Made by a program: the position numbers and the translations under genes. Of a DNA stretch of 35,352 nt, positions 23,924 to 32,368 are shown piece after piece; the stretch's first letter is position 1, and each line of letters begins with the position of its first letter. The stretch comes from Chelatococcus sp. (GTDB taxonomy: Bacteria > Pseudomonadota > Alphaproteobacteria > Rhizobiales > Beijerinckiaceae). The stretch spans positions 1 through 35,352 of the forward strand of contig QFQY01000047.1 in assembly GCA_003248805.1 (NCBI GenBank), written 5' to 3'. Under the pieces are notes generated by a model that was not told the DNA's origin, did no database searches, and was given only the letters and a program-made list of their open reading frames with translations.

Positions 23924-24164
23924 CTGACCCCGACTCGGCAAGGCCGGGAATGAGGTCACGAGCCTGCCTCGGCCCGGCGCTCGCTTCGGCACGAGCGGCT
24001 CGGCGGCGCCGGGATCGCCCGCCCCCCGGGGAACGGCCCGAGCGCCACGCGCGCAGCGATGCCCAGCCGCTCTGCGCGCCCACGCGCGCTGACTCGCTGT
24101 CCATCCGCGCTATAAGAGAGGAAAGGCGGCGCGCCCGACCGCGCCGCCACGCCGGGAGGACACC
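23924..24164. other. Intergenic region ahead of ivd
   Basis: About 240 bases without a convincing gene. It must carry the promoter of ivd and perhaps that of the repressor on the other strand. CTATAAGAGAGGAAAGG (24110-24126) contains a TATAAG that could be a -10 element for ivd. No dyad or known regulator motif was recognised. Confidence 0.35.
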
Positions 24165-25337
24165 ATGCTCGCCAACGCGCCCCGCCCCTTCAATTTCGAT
24201 CTCGGCGAGACCGCCGACGCGATCCGCGACACGGTCCACGCCTTCGCGCAGGAGAAGATCGCCCCGCGCGCCGAGGAGATCGACCGCTCGAACCAGTTCC
24301 CGCGCGACCTCTGGCCGCAGATGGGCGAACTCGGGCTGCACGGCATCACGGTCGAGGAGGAGTATGGCGGCGCCGGGCTCGGCTATCTCGAGCATTGCGT
24401 CGCGGTCGAGGAGGTCAGCCGAGCCTCCGCCTCGGTCGGCCTCTCCTACGGCGCCCATTCCAACCTCTGCGTCAACCAGATTCGCCGCAACGGCAGCGAG
24501 GCGCAGAAGCGGAAATACCTGCCCGGGCTGATCTCCGGAGCGCATGTCGGCGCGCTCGCCATGTCGGAGCCCGGCTCGGGCTCGGACGTGGTCTCGATGA
24601 AGACGCGCGCCGTGAAGAAGGGCGACCGCTACGTCCTGACCGGCAACAAGATGTGGATCACCAACGGCCCCATCGCCGAGACGCTGGTGGTCTACGCCAA
24701 GACCGATCCCGAGGCCGGCTCGCGCGGCATCACCGCCTTCCTGATCGAGAAGGGCATGAAGGGCTTCTCCACCCACCAGAAGCTCGACAAGCTCGGCATG
24801 CGCGGCTCGGACACCTGCGAACTGGTCTTCGAGGATTGCGAGGTGCCGGAGGAGAACGTGCTGGGCACGGTCGGGCGCGGCATCAACGTGCTGATGAGCG
24901 GGCTCGACTATGAGCGGGTCGTGCTGGCGGCCGGCCCGCTCGGCATCATGCAGGCGGCGATGGACATCGTCCTGCCCTATGTCCACGAGCGCAAGCAGTT
25001 CGGCCAGAGCATCGGCGAGTTCCAGCTCGTCCAGGGCAAGGTCGCCGACATGTATGTCGCGATGAACTCCTGCCGGGCCTATGTCTACGCCGTCGCCAAG
25101 GCCTGCGACCGTGGCGAGACGACGCGCGAGGACGCCGCCGGCGCGATCCTGCTCGCGGCGGAGAAGGCGACGCAGGTGGCGCTCGACGCCATCCAGCTGC
25201 TGGGCGGCAACGGCTACATCAACGACTATCCGACCGGCCGCCTGCTGCGCGACGCCAAGCTCTACGAGATCGGGGCGGGTACCAGCGAGATCCGCCGTAT
25301 GCTGATCGGCCGGGAATTGTTTCAGAAGACGAAGTAG
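24165..25337 (+). CDS. ivd: Isovaleryl-CoA dehydrogenase
   Basis: Oxidises isovaleryl-CoA to 3-methylcrotonyl-CoA in leucine breakdown, passing electrons to electron-transfer flavoprotein. 390 aa with a strong ribosome binding site (GGGAGGA) ahead of ATG 24165. Acyl-CoA dehydrogenase signatures: MSEPGSGSDVVSMKTRAV (flavin/substrate), WITNGP, and RKQFGQSIGEFQLVQGK. The catalytic Glu is Glu250 in GLDYERVVLAAGPLG. This position, rather than the C-terminal one, is the mark of isovaleryl-CoA dehydrogenases. The C-terminus LLGGNGYINDYPTGRLLRDAKLYEIGAGTSEI is also typical. The product is the substrate of MccAB, whose beta subunit is at 14311-15918. No other liu gene is adjacent. Confidence 0.94.
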   Translation: MLANAPRPFNFDLGETADAIRDTVHAFAQEKIAPRAEEIDRSNQFPRDLWPQMGELGLHGITVEEEYGGAGLGYLEHCVAVEEVSRASASVGLSYGAHSNLCVNQIRRNGSEAQKRKYLPGLISGAHVGALAMSEPGSGSDVVSMKTRAVKKGDRYVLTGNKMWITNGPIAETLVVYAKTDPEAGSRGITAFLIEKGMKGFSTHQKLDKLGMRGSDTCELVFEDCEVPEENVLGTVGRGINVLMSGLDYERVVLAAGPLGIMQAAMDIVLPYVHERKQFGQSIGEFQLVQGKVADMYVAMNSCRAYVYAVAKACDRGETTREDAAGAILLAAEKATQVALDAIQLLGGNGYINDYPTGRLLRDAKLYEIGAGTSEIRRMLIGRELFQKTK

Positions 25338-25389
25338 AGGACGTCGAATGCCTTGAAGGTTGTCCAGCGATCGCAGGCATGCCGGACGG

Positions 25390-25559
25390 CCGCGGGGAAC
25401 CCCTCCCCCTTGAGGGGAGGGGCAGGGGTGGGGGGCGCAAAGCCGGAACGATCGGCCGAACCGGACTGGAGATCGCTGCTGCCGGACGGCGTTTCCTGCA
25501 TGCGGTCGCCAAGCGGCACCCCCCCATCCCCAACCCTTCCCCACAAGGGGGAAGGGAGG
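25390..25559. repeat. Inverted pair of GC-rich palindromic units (family C)
   Basis: Two related units in opposite orientation lie 90 bases apart. One (25396-25434) has CCCCTCCCCCTTGAGGGGAGG followed by CAGGGGTGGGGGG; the other (25518-25557) has CCCCCCATCCCCAACC and CCCCACAAGGGGGAAGGG. Together they can fold into a long imperfect stem with two tip hairpins. They fill most of the region between ivd and the GGCT-like gene. No gene is seen between 25338 and 25701. Confidence 0.65.
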
Positions 25560-25592
25560 CGCCAAGATTGACGAAACCGAACGCAACCGGAC

Positions 25593-25680
25593 AGCCATGC
25601 CCTTGTGGCGAGCATCCACGTCTTGACCACGGCACGCGAAAGACGAAGACGTGGATGGTCGGGACGAGCCCGACCATGAC
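25593..25680. repeat. REP-like intergenic element, family D copy 1
   Basis: Contains CATCCACGTCTT and AAGACGTGGATG arms (12-bp inverted repeat) and a GGTCGGGACGAGCCCGACC hairpin and ends in ATGAC. A near copy is at 29688-29777. It lies just ahead of the GGCT-like gene. Confidence 0.75.
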
Positions 25681-25701
25681 GGAAAGCGCCCGGCCGAAAC
25701 C

Positions 25702-26220
25702 ATGCCCCTCTACTTCGCCTACGGCCTCAACATGGACCCCGAGGGCATGGCGCAGCGCTGCCCGAACGCGCGCGCGCTCGGCCCCGCCCGCCTGCCGCGA
25801 CACCGCCTCATCGTGACGCGGGACGGCTATGCCTCGGCGATCCGCGATCCGCGCGAGGATGTCCATGGCGTGCTCTGGGACTGCTCGCTCGGCGACATCC
25901 GCGCCCTCGACAAATTCGAGGACATCGCCAGCGGGCTCTATGTGAAGATCAACCAGCCCGTGATCGTGCCGGGCGGCGCCAAGCGCGCGCTGATCTATAT
26001 CGGCCGCTCCGGGGACCCCGGCAGGCCGAGGCCGGGCTATATGGAGACGGTCATCGCAGGCGCGAAACACTGGGGCCTGCCAGAGACTTATGTAGCCGGC
26101 TTGAATCGTTTTCTGATGAAGCTGAATCTGGATCTGAAGTCGGCGAGCCCGGACCCCGGCGAGCCGCTGCCCCCGGGCCCAGTCAGGGGCGTCAGGCCAC
26201 GGGCGTTCGCGCCGAAATGA
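25702..26220 (+). CDS. Gamma-glutamylcyclotransferase-like (GGCT fold) protein
   Basis: 172 aa. ATG 25702 is chosen because the motif begins at once: MPLYFAYGLNMDPEGM, the substrate-binding YGSN-type loop (here YGLN). RCPNARALGPARLPRHRL and DGYASAIRDPREDVHGVLWD follow, with a conserved acidic position in LDKFEDI, then AGLYVKINQPVIVPGGAKRALIYIG. The fold acts on gamma-glutamyl amines and related peptides in some members; many bacterial members have unknown substrates. The residue change in the loop (Ser to Leu) makes exact activity uncertain. The C-terminal 30 residues are Pro-rich and look disordered. It stands alone after the family D repeat. Confidence 0.75.
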   Translation: MPLYFAYGLNMDPEGMAQRCPNARALGPARLPRHRLIVTRDGYASAIRDPREDVHGVLWDCSLGDIRALDKFEDIASGLYVKINQPVIVPGGAKRALIYIGRSGDPGRPRPGYMETVIAGAKHWGLPETYVAGLNRFLMKLNLDLKSASPDPGEPLPPGPVRGVRPRAFAPK

Positions 26221-26259
26221 CACCGGCCGGACACGCGCCTGCCCATGCGGGGCGGGCTC

Positions 26260-26436
26260 TCACTTCCACAGAAGCGCGAACAGCCTGAAGCCGAAGACGA
26301 GAACGAAGGCGAGGATGATCGTCCCGGCGACGCGGCGGCGTTTCGCCCGGTCGGGAAACTGCTTCGCGAACATGCGGCCGAGCGGCTTGCGGAAGAGCAG
26401 GCACAGGACGACGACGATGATGATGACGCTGGACAA
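26260..26436 (-). CDS. Small two-helix membrane protein (58 aa), TTG start
   Basis: This minus-strand frame has no ATG at its start and is easily missed. From TTG 26436 it reads SSVIIIVVVLCLLF, then a basic loop RKPLGRMFAKQFPDRAKRRRV, then AGTIILAFVLVFGFRLFALLWK and TGA at 26260-26262. That is two membrane helices around a strongly positive loop (helix ends outside, loop inside by the positive-inside rule). The hydrophobic pattern and codon choice (ATC, GTC, CTC) look like real coding sequence. The start is weak: no good ribosome binding site lies ahead, and another non-ATG start is possible. It is divergent from the DUF599 gene. Confidence 0.6.
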   Translation of the reverse strand: MSSVIIIVVVLCLLFRKPLGRMFAKQFPDRAKRRRVAGTIILAFVLVFGFRLFALLWK

Positions 26437-26582
26437 ACCCGTTTCCCGCCCCTGGCCTCGCAGGGCGAGCTAGCCTCTGCGGCAGCCCCCGTCAACGCGG
26501 CCTCCGGGCCGCACACGACTTTCCCGCACACGACTTGGCAAGCGCCCGCCGCCGACGCAGTTTGGCGGCAGAGGGGAAGTGA

Positions 26583-27275
26583 ATGATCGGATTCGATACG
26601 CTCGACATCATCGGCATCGCGTTTTTCGCGACGTCCTGGATCGGCTACCACTTCGCGGTGGAGCTCGGGCCCCATGCGGGCAAGAGCCTCAACATGCGCA
26701 TGAACCTGCGCCGCACCCGCTGGATCGCCGAATCGATGCTGCGCGACAACCGCATCTTCGACGCGCAGATCATGAACGGCCTGCAGAACGGCACGGCCTT
26801 CTTCGCCTCGACCTCGCTGATCGCCATCGGCGGCACGCTGACGCTGCTGCAATCCGCCGACCGCGTCGTGCAGATCTTCGCGGACCTGCCCTTCGGCACC
26901 GCACCGACACGGGCGGCCTGGGAGTTCAAGGTGATCGGGCTCGCCCTGATCTTCGGCTACGCCTTCTTCAAGTTCGCCTGGAGCTACCGGCTGTTCAACT
27001 ACTGCGTCATCCTGATGGGCGCCCTGCCCCCGGCCCGCAACCACGAGGCGCAGGACGCCGAGCGCGCCGTCCACGAGGCGACCGAGATGAACATCGCCGC
27101 CGGCCGCCACTTCAACCGGGGCCAGCGCGCCTTCTTCTTCGCGCTGGCCTATCTCGGCTGGTTCCTCGGGCCCGTCGCGTTCATCGCCTTCACCTCCGCC
27201 GTGCTGGTCGCGATGTACCGTCGCCAGTTCGCCTCCGACGCGGCGCGGGTCTTCCGCCACTCACGCTTCCCTTGA
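26583..27275 (+). CDS. DUF599 family membrane protein
   Basis: 230 aa with AGGGGAAG directly ahead of ATG 26583. Four or so membrane helices: LDIIGIAFFATSWIGYHFAV (residues 7-26), GTAFFASTSLIAIGGTLTLL (about 70-90), VIGLALIFGYAFFKFAWSYRL (about 115-135) and FFFALAYLGWFLGPVAFIAFT (about 190-210). NGLQNGTAFFASTSLIAIGG and FFKFAWSYRLFNYC are the DUF599 signatures. The family is found in proteobacteria and plants and has no known function. It is followed by DUF3253 at a 32-base gap on the same strand, perhaps one transcript. Confidence 0.85.
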   Translation: MIGFDTLDIIGIAFFATSWIGYHFAVELGPHAGKSLNMRMNLRRTRWIAESMLRDNRIFDAQIMNGLQNGTAFFASTSLIAIGGTLTLLQSADRVVQIFADLPFGTAPTRAAWEFKVIGLALIFGYAFFKFAWSYRLFNYCVILMGALPPARNHEAQDAERAVHEATEMNIAAGRHFNRGQRAFFFALAYLGWFLGPVAFIAFTSAVLVAMYRRQFASDAARVFRHSRFP

Positions 27276-27307
27276 CGAATCCGGCGGACGGGCCTTTCTC
27301 AGGCGCC

Positions 27308-27574
27308 ATGACCGTGCCGCCCGAAACTCTCGAAGCCACGCTGCTGAAGCTCGCCGCCGAGCGCGGGCCGGGCCGGACGATCTGCCCCTCGGACGCCGCC
27401 CGCGCGCTCGGCGGCGACCATCCCGACGGCTGGGGGCCGCTGATGCAGCCGATCCGCCGCGCCGCCGTGAAGCTGATGAAGGAAGGCCGGCTCGTCATCA
27501 CCCGCAAGGGCCGCCCGGTCGATCCGGACGATTTTCGCGGCGTCTACCGGCTGTCGCTGCCGAGCAGCGAATGA
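27308..27574 (+). CDS. DUF3253 protein (88 aa)
   Basis: Start ATG 27308. The product matches DUF3253: ETLEATLLKLAAERGPGRTICPSDAARAL, GWGPLMQPIRRAAVKLMKEGRL, VITRKGRPVDPDDFRGVYRL. The predicted shape is winged-helix-like (helices plus a short beta wing), so nucleic-acid binding is possible. Function is not established. 32 bases behind the DUF599 gene on the same strand; convergent with the YdcF-family gene. Confidence 0.8.
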   Translation: MTVPPETLEATLLKLAAERGPGRTICPSDAARALGGDHPDGWGPLMQPIRRAAVKLMKEGRLVITRKGRPVDPDDFRGVYRLSLPSSE

Positions 27575-27590
27575 CGGGCGCCGCCACCGC

Positions 27591-28379
27591 TCAGGGCCCG
27601 GGGAACAGCGAATCCGAATAGCCGGCCAGTCGGTAGGCGAGCAGCCCGACCCACTCCTTGAAGCCGTCATCGGCGATCGAGAGCCCGCGCGGCGCCCGCG
27701 CATAGGGCCTGACGAAGTCCTCGGCATTGCCGTCCGACAGATAGTCGACCGGGAAGGCCTCGACCGCGAAGCCCGCCTTGCGGAACACGCCCATCGAGCG
27801 CGGCATGTGCCAGGCCGAGGTCACCAGCAGCCAGCGCTCGCCGGGCTTGGGGTCGACCAGCCGGCGCGTGAAGACCGCGTTCTCGCGCGTGTTGCGGGAC
27901 TTGTCCTCCAGGATGATCCGGCCGGGCTCCAGCCCGAGCCCCTCGAGCAGGAGGCGCGCGCCGTCCGCCTCGGTCTTGGTCACCGGCGAGACGAGATTGG
28001 CCGAGCCGCCGGTGAAGACGATTTTGGCCTGCGGGTGCAGCCGGGCGAGCTCGACCGCCTTGGTCATGCGGGCAGCCGCCGAGGTCAGCACCACGTCGTC
28101 GCGCGCGACGCCGATGGGGCCGCCGAGGATGATGATGCCGTCGACCGGGCCCTTCGCGGCATCCTGCTGGGGAAAGCGATCCTCCAGCGGGCGCACCACC
28201 ATGCGCGGCAGCGGGCTGAAGGCCATCAGCACGAGCGCCGTCAGCGCGCCGAGCCCGAGCCAGCGCCCTGCGCGCGCGAAGCGGGTGAAGGCGAGCAGGA
28301 CCGCGAGGAACGCCAGCACGATCGCGAGATTGACCGGCGACAGCACGAACCAGACGAGCTTGGACAGAATGAAGAACAT
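27591..28379 (-). CDS. YdcF/ElyC/SanA-family membrane protein (DUF218)
   Basis: 262 aa. Two N-terminal membrane helices (LVWFVLSPVNLAIVLAFLAVL and WLGLGALTALVLMAFSPL) are followed by the DUF218 domain: VDGIIILGGP, the long LTSAAARMTKAVELARLHPQAKIVFTGGS, TEADGARLLLEGLGL, then EDKSRNTRENAVF and WLLVTSAWHMPRSMGVFRKAG. These are the family signatures. E. coli ElyC (YcbC) is linked to peptidoglycan assembly and SanA to vancomycin exclusion; YdcF binds S-adenosylmethionine. Which role applies here is open. Convergent with DUF3253. Confidence 0.87.
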   Translation of the reverse strand: MFFILSKLVWFVLSPVNLAIVLAFLAVLLAFTRFARAGRWLGLGALTALVLMAFSPLPRMVVRPLEDRFPQQDAAKGPVDGIIILGGPIGVARDDVVLTSAAARMTKAVELARLHPQAKIVFTGGSANLVSPVTKTEADGARLLLEGLGLEPGRIILEDKSRNTRENAVFTRRLVDPKPGERWLLVTSAWHMPRSMGVFRKAGFAVEAFPVDYLSDGNAEDFVRPYARAPRGLSIADDGFKEWVGLLAYRLAGYSDSLFPGP

Positions 28380-28471
28380 CGCGCGTTCCTGACGGCGCCG
28401 TCATGCGCGCCGTTTCCGAAGAGGCAGCGTACCCGCCCGTCGTTACCGGAGGATGGAGGCCGGCGGCCCTG

Positions 28472-29008
28472 TCAGCGGATGATCCTCGGTGGCTGGGCGG
28501 GCTCCCGGCGCGGCGCGGCCTGCCGGGCGAGCGCCCGCGTCAGCTCGATGGCGCGCTCGGCCACCTCGCGCAATTCGCAGCCGGCCTGCCGGCCGTTCTG
28601 CAGGCCTTCGCCCTGCATCGCGCCGTAGAGCGCGCATTTCTGCGCGACATAGCTCTCCCAGGCGAGATGCACGGCCGCCAGCCGGCTGCGCTGCCCCGCG
28701 TCGAGCGCGCGCCCGGTCGCCTGCGTCGCCAGCGTCAGACGCTCGCGCCAGACCGCCTCCTCCCGACGGGCGCAGCCGCTCTCGGCCCCTCGCCGGTCCG
28801 CGCTCGCCGCGCGCACGCAGGCGACGGCGATGGCGCCGATGCAGGAGGTCGCCGCCTCCTCGCCGCGCTCCCGCAGGCAGGCGGCGAGCTGGGCGCGGTC
28901 CGCCGCGAGAGCCGGATTGGCGGGTCGCGACGGAGCCTGCGCGAGCGCGGGCACGGTCAGCACAAGGGCGCCGAGGGCGAGAAGGCCGAGCTGTTTCATG
29001 GCCGGCAT
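28472..29008 (-). CDS. LprI-like (DUF1311) secreted protein
   Basis: 178 aa from ATG 29008; ATG 28999 is equally possible. Signal peptide MPAMKQLGLLALGALVLTVPALAQ, so periplasmic. The C-terminal half fits DUF1311/LprI: a helix ending RLAAVHLAWESYVAQKC, an ALYGAMQGEG loop, then GCELREVAERAIEL; paired Cys (ACLRE/CIGAIAVAC, and KC/GC) suggest disulphides. The Mycobacterium member LprI inhibits lysozyme, but most members are untested. The longer reading that begins upstream is Arg-rich and unlikely. The relation to the GH25 genes 8 kb away is only a thought. Confidence 0.65.
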   Translation of the reverse strand: MPAMKQLGLLALGALVLTVPALAQAPSRPANPALAADRAQLAACLRERGEEAATSCIGAIAVACVRAASADRRGAESGCARREEAVWRERLTLATQATGRALDAGQRSRLAAVHLAWESYVAQKCALYGAMQGEGLQNGRQAGCELREVAERAIELTRALARQAAPRREPAQPPRIIR

Positions 29009-29051
29009 GATGACAGCCGCCGGACGCGGATCAAGATGCGAGCGCGCCCGC

Positions 29052-29672
29052 TCACGCGATCGGCAACGGCAACGCGGCCTTCGCGGCGGGCCGGGCCGCC
29101 ACCGTCTCATACCAGCGCTGCAGGCGGGGCCGGGGCTTGCGCTCCACGGGCATGTTCAGCCAGCGATGCACGCCGGTCCCGACCACGATGTCGGCCATGC
29201 CGAAGCGTTCGTCGGCGAGAAAGCTGCGCCGCGCCAGCTGCGCCTCGAGGATCTCCATCGCCGCTTCGCTCGCGGCAAGGCCCGCCGCGATCTTCTCCGG
29301 GGCGGTGTGTTCGGGCACCTTGCGCACGACGCCCCAGAGCACCGGCGCCAGCGCGGGCTGCAGCACGGACAGCGTCCAGTCCAGCCAGAGATCAGCCTCG
29401 GCGCGGCGCGCCGGATCGTCCTGCCAGATCCAGCCCGCGCCGTAGCGCGCCGCCAGATAGCGCACGATGCTGTTGGATTCCCACAGGCAGACCTCCCCGT
29501 CCTCGAGGACGGGGATGAGGCCGTTGGGGTTCTTGGCGAGAAAGGTCGGCTCGCGCACGCCGCCGAAGGGACCGCCGAGATCGACACGCTCGAAGGCCTG
29601 CCCGACCTCGCCAGCCGCCCAGACGACCTTCTGCACATTGATGGAGCTCAGCCGCCCCCAGATCGTCAGCAT
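29052..29672 (-). CDS. Glutathione S-transferase family protein
   Basis: 206 aa from ATG 29672 (MLTIWGRLSSINVQKVVWA). The N-terminal thioredoxin-fold domain has the glutathione site NPNGLIPVLEDGEVCLWESNSIVRYLA with cis-Pro and the Glu-Ser of ESNSI; the likely catalytic Ser is in the SSIN stretch. A helical C-domain follows (ADLWLDWTLSVLQPALAPVLW, RRSFLADERFGMADIVVG). This suits a theta/beta-like cytosolic GST. Substrate unknown. The gene lies in front of a family D REP and behind pccA. Confidence 0.85.
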   Translation of the reverse strand: MLTIWGRLSSINVQKVVWAAGEVGQAFERVDLGGPFGGVREPTFLAKNPNGLIPVLEDGEVCLWESNSIVRYLAARYGAGWIWQDDPARRAEADLWLDWTLSVLQPALAPVLWGVVRKVPEHTAPEKIAAGLAASEAAMEILEAQLARRSFLADERFGMADIVVGTGVHRWLNMPVERKPRPRLQRWYETVAARPAAKAALPLPIA

Positions 29673-29687
29673 GATGCCACCCTCGGC

Positions 29688-29777
29688 GTCATGCTCGCCC
29701 CTGTGGCGAGCATCCACGTCTTGAACACGGCCTGGACGAGGGAAGACGTGGATGGTCGGGACAAGCCCGACCATGAC
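29688..29777. repeat. REP-like intergenic element, family D copy 2
   Basis: Starts GTCATGCTCG and ends CATGAC, with a GCTCGCC...GGCGAGC hairpin, a CATCCACGTCTT / AAGACGTGGATG stem and a GGTCGGGACAAGCCCGACC hairpin. Near copy of 25593-25680, lying between pccA and the GST gene. Confidence 0.8.
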
Positions 29778-29805
29778 AGCGAAGCCGCGCCTCCCTGAGC
29801 TCCGG

Positions 29806-31806
29806 TCAGGCGAATTCCATGATCACGGCGTCGACGGCGAGCGAATCGCCCTCCTTCGCCAGGATCTTGGTCACCGTGACGTCCTTCTCGGCGCGCAGCA
29901 CGTTCTCCATCTTCATGGCCTCGACCATGCAGAGCGCCTCGCCCGCCTTGACCTCCTGGCCGGCGGTGACCGAGATCGCCTTGACCACGCCCGGCATCGG
30001 GCACAGCAGCACCTTGCTGGTATCGGCCGCCGCCTTCTCCGGCATCAGCGCAGCCAGCCGCGCCTCGGTCGGCGTGTGCACGCGGACCTCGGCATAGGCG
30101 CCGGCATGACCGAGCCAGAACCCGTTCAGCACCGGCCTGATCTGCGCCGCCAGCGGCACGTCGTCGATGGTCCCGCGCCAGACCGGCTCGCCCGGCACCC
30201 AGTCGCTGGCGACGGAGACCGTGCGCGTTCCGAAGGCGATCGTCACCTCGGCGCCCTGCTCGCCGACCTCGCCCTCGAACGTCTCGCCGCCGACCACGAC
30301 GACGCGCTGCCGGTCGAAGGCGACCTTTCGCCAGCCCACCATCTGGGCCGAGACGTTGCGCTTGCGCTGGTTGAGCTTGTGGTCGCAGGCGACGGCGATC
30401 GCCGCCATCCTGAGCGCCGTCTCGCCCGTCGGCTGCGGCAGCGCGAAGCCTTCCGGGAACTCCTCCGCGATGAACCCCGTCGAGAGGTTGCCGGCGATCC
30501 AGCGCGGATGCTGCATCAGCGCCGCGACGAAGGGGATGTTGTGGCGGATGCCGTCGATCGCGAAGGCGTCCAGCGCCCGCGCCTGCGCCTGGATCGCCGC
30601 CTCGCGCGTCGGCGCATGCGTCACCAGCTTGGCGATCATCGGATCGTAATGGATCGAGATCTCGCCGCCCTCGTAGACGCCGGTGTCGTTGCGCACCAGC
30701 GCGTCGCCGTCCGGCCCCTCGGCCGGCGGCCGATAGGTCACGAGGCGTCCCGTCGAGGGCAGGAAGTTGCGCGTCGGGTCCTCGGCATAGACGCGGCTCT
30801 CCACCGCCCAGCCATCGAGCTTCACATCGGCCTGGCCGATGGTGAGCTTTTCGCCATAGGCGACGCGGATCATCTGCTCGACGAGGTCGATGCCCGTGAC
30901 CATCTCGGTCACCGGATGCTCCACCTGCAGCCGGGTGTTCATCTCGAGGAAGTAGAAGGATTTGTCCTGCCCGGCGACGAACTCGACCGTGCCGGCGGAA
31001 TCGTAATTGACCGCCTTGGCCAGCGCGACGGCCTGCTCGCCCATCTTCCGGCGCGTCACCTCGTCGAGCAGCGGCGACGGCGCCTCCTCCACGACCTTCT
31101 GGTTGCGCCGCTGGATCGAGCATTCGCGCTCGCCGAGATAGATGACGTTGCCGTGCTTGTCGCCCAGCACCTGGATCTCGATATGGCGGGGATCGACGAT
31201 GAACTTCTCGACGAAGACGCGGTCGTCGCCGAAAGAGGACGCGGCCTCCGACTTGGCCCGGGCGAAGCCTTCCGCCACCTCGTCGGCCGAGTGGGCGATG
31301 CGCATGCCCTTGCCGCCACCGCCGGCCGAAGCCTTGATCATCACCGGATAGCCGATCTCGTCGGCGATCTTCACGGCATGCTCGGGGTTTTCGATCACGC
31401 CGAGAAAGCCGGGAACGGTCGAGACCTTCGCGGCCGCCGCCGCCTTTTTCGATTCGATCTTGTCGCCCATCGCGGCGATGGCGCCCGGATTGGGACCGAT
31501 GAAGACGATGCCGTTGTCCTTGAGCGCCTGGGCGAAGGCCTCGCGCTCGGAGAGGAAGCCGTAACCCGGGTGGACGGCTTCCGCCCCGGTCTGCTTGCAG
31601 GCCTCGACGATCCTGTCGATCAGGAGATAGGACTGGGCGGCCGGAGCGGCGCCGATATGCACCGCCTCGTCGGCCATCTCGACATGCAGCGCGTCACGGT
31701 CGGCATCCGAATAGACGGCGACGGTCCTGATGCCCATCCGCCTCGCCGTCTTGATGACACGGCAGGCGATTTCGCCACGGTTCGCGATCAGGATTTTCGT
31801 GAACAT
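29806..31806 (-). CDS. pccA: Propionyl-CoA carboxylase alpha subunit (biotin carboxylase + BCCP)
   Basis: 666 aa from ATG 31806, with GGGAGA ahead. A biotin carboxylase domain fills residues 1-450: KILIANRGEIACRVIKTARRMG, HPGYGFLSE, KASAGGGGKGMRI (ATP-grasp loop), NTRLQVEHPVTEMVTGIDLVE. A linker domain typical of PCC follows (GDALVRNDTGVYEGGEISIH, AIDGIRHNIPFVAALMQHPR). The C-terminal biotinyl domain has Lys632 in VEAMKMENVL, which BirA would biotinylate. PccA adds CO2 to biotin so that PccB can carboxylate propionyl-CoA to methylmalonyl-CoA, the route out of valine, isoleucine and odd-chain fatty acids. PccB is not in this window. MccA is the nearest alternative call, but linker and C-terminus favour PccA. 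Confidence 0.9.
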   Translation of the reverse strand: MFTKILIANRGEIACRVIKTARRMGIRTVAVYSDADRDALHVEMADEAVHIGAAPAAQSYLLIDRIVEACKQTGAEAVHPGYGFLSEREAFAQALKDNGIVFIGPNPGAIAAMGDKIESKKAAAAAKVSTVPGFLGVIENPEHAVKIADEIGYPVMIKASAGGGGKGMRIAHSADEVAEGFARAKSEAASSFGDDRVFVEKFIVDPRHIEIQVLGDKHGNVIYLGERECSIQRRNQKVVEEAPSPLLDEVTRRKMGEQAVALAKAVNYDSAGTVEFVAGQDKSFYFLEMNTRLQVEHPVTEMVTGIDLVEQMIRVAYGEKLTIGQADVKLDGWAVESRVYAEDPTRNFLPSTGRLVTYRPPAEGPDGDALVRNDTGVYEGGEISIHYDPMIAKLVTHAPTREAAIQAQARALDAFAIDGIRHNIPFVAALMQHPRWIAGNLSTGFIAEEFPEGFALPQPTGETALRMAAIAVACDHKLNQRKRNVSAQMVGWRKVAFDRQRVVVVGGETFEGEVGEQGAEVTIAFGTRTVSVASDWVPGEPVWRGTIDDVPLAAQIRPVLNGFWLGHAGAYAEVRVHTPTEARLAALMPEKAAADTSKVLLCPMPGVVKAISVTAGQEVKAGEALCMVEAMKMENVLRAEKDVTVTKILAKEGDSLAVDAVIMEFA

Positions 31807-31930
31807 GCGTGGCGTCTCCCGGCCCGTTCGACGAAGTCGATAGCCGGGGTGTAAGCGAGGCCGCGGCGCGCGTCCACCGATGTGGCAATACACCTTTGGC
31901 CGGAGACGGCCGCCGGGCGCGCCGCCCCGC

Positions 31931-32368
31931 TCAGCTCGCGAGCAGCAGCTTCCGGGCCGGGTCGGCCACGAAGGGGCCCGCGCCCTTGCGCAGGGCGAAG
32001 CCGACGAGCGCCTCGTCGCAGCTCTGCGACTCGCGCACCGTCTCGAAGGCGATGCGCTGGGCCGTGGCCGTCGGGCCCTCGCCGGCCGACAGCGTCGTCA
32101 CCAGCCAGTGGGCCTTCTCGCGGTCCACCATGCCCGTCGGGCGGCTTTCCCAGACGGCGAAGTCGACGACCAGCGCGACGAGATAATTGGAGAAGACCGC
32201 CGAAGTCTTCGGCAGTGCCCGGTCCAGCGCGATCAAGACATCGATGACATCGCGCGTCATGACCTCGTCGACGAGGATCTCGTCGCGAAGCATTCTGACG
32301 TCTTCGTCGTCGATCGCGTGACGATCCATCACGCGATCGACGAATTCACGCAGCTCATGGCCAATCAT
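31931..32368 (-). CDS. Conserved-looking hypothetical protein (145 aa)
   Basis: I do not recognise it. ATG 32368 begins a mostly helical, acidic product: MIGHELREFVDRVMDRHAIDDEDVRMLRDEILVDEVMTRDVID, then VLIALDRALPKTSAVFSNYLVALVVDFAVW, a short hydrophobic helix, and a C-terminal part with VRESQSCDEALVGFALRKG. No signal peptide, metal site or nucleotide motif is visible. Codon use matches neighbours, so it is probably native. Position between pccA and a HAD phosphatase gives no hint, and the upstream 480 bases are empty. Confidence 0.6.
   Translation of the reverse strand: MIGHELREFVDRVMDRHAIDDEDVRMLRDEILVDEVMTRDVIDVLIALDRALPKTSAVFSNYLVALVVDFAVWESRPTGMVDREKAHWLVTTLSAGEGPTATAQRIAFETVRESQSCDEALVGFALRKGAGPFVADPARKLLLAS

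Noticed and set aside
29806..31806. Methylcrotonyl-CoA carboxylase alpha as partner of the mccB gene
   Set aside because: The linker and biotinyl-domain context resemble PccA more; kept only as the alternative.
29752..31854. A 700-codon plus-strand frame opposite pccA
   Set aside because: Mirror of the PccA reading frame with no recognisable domain.
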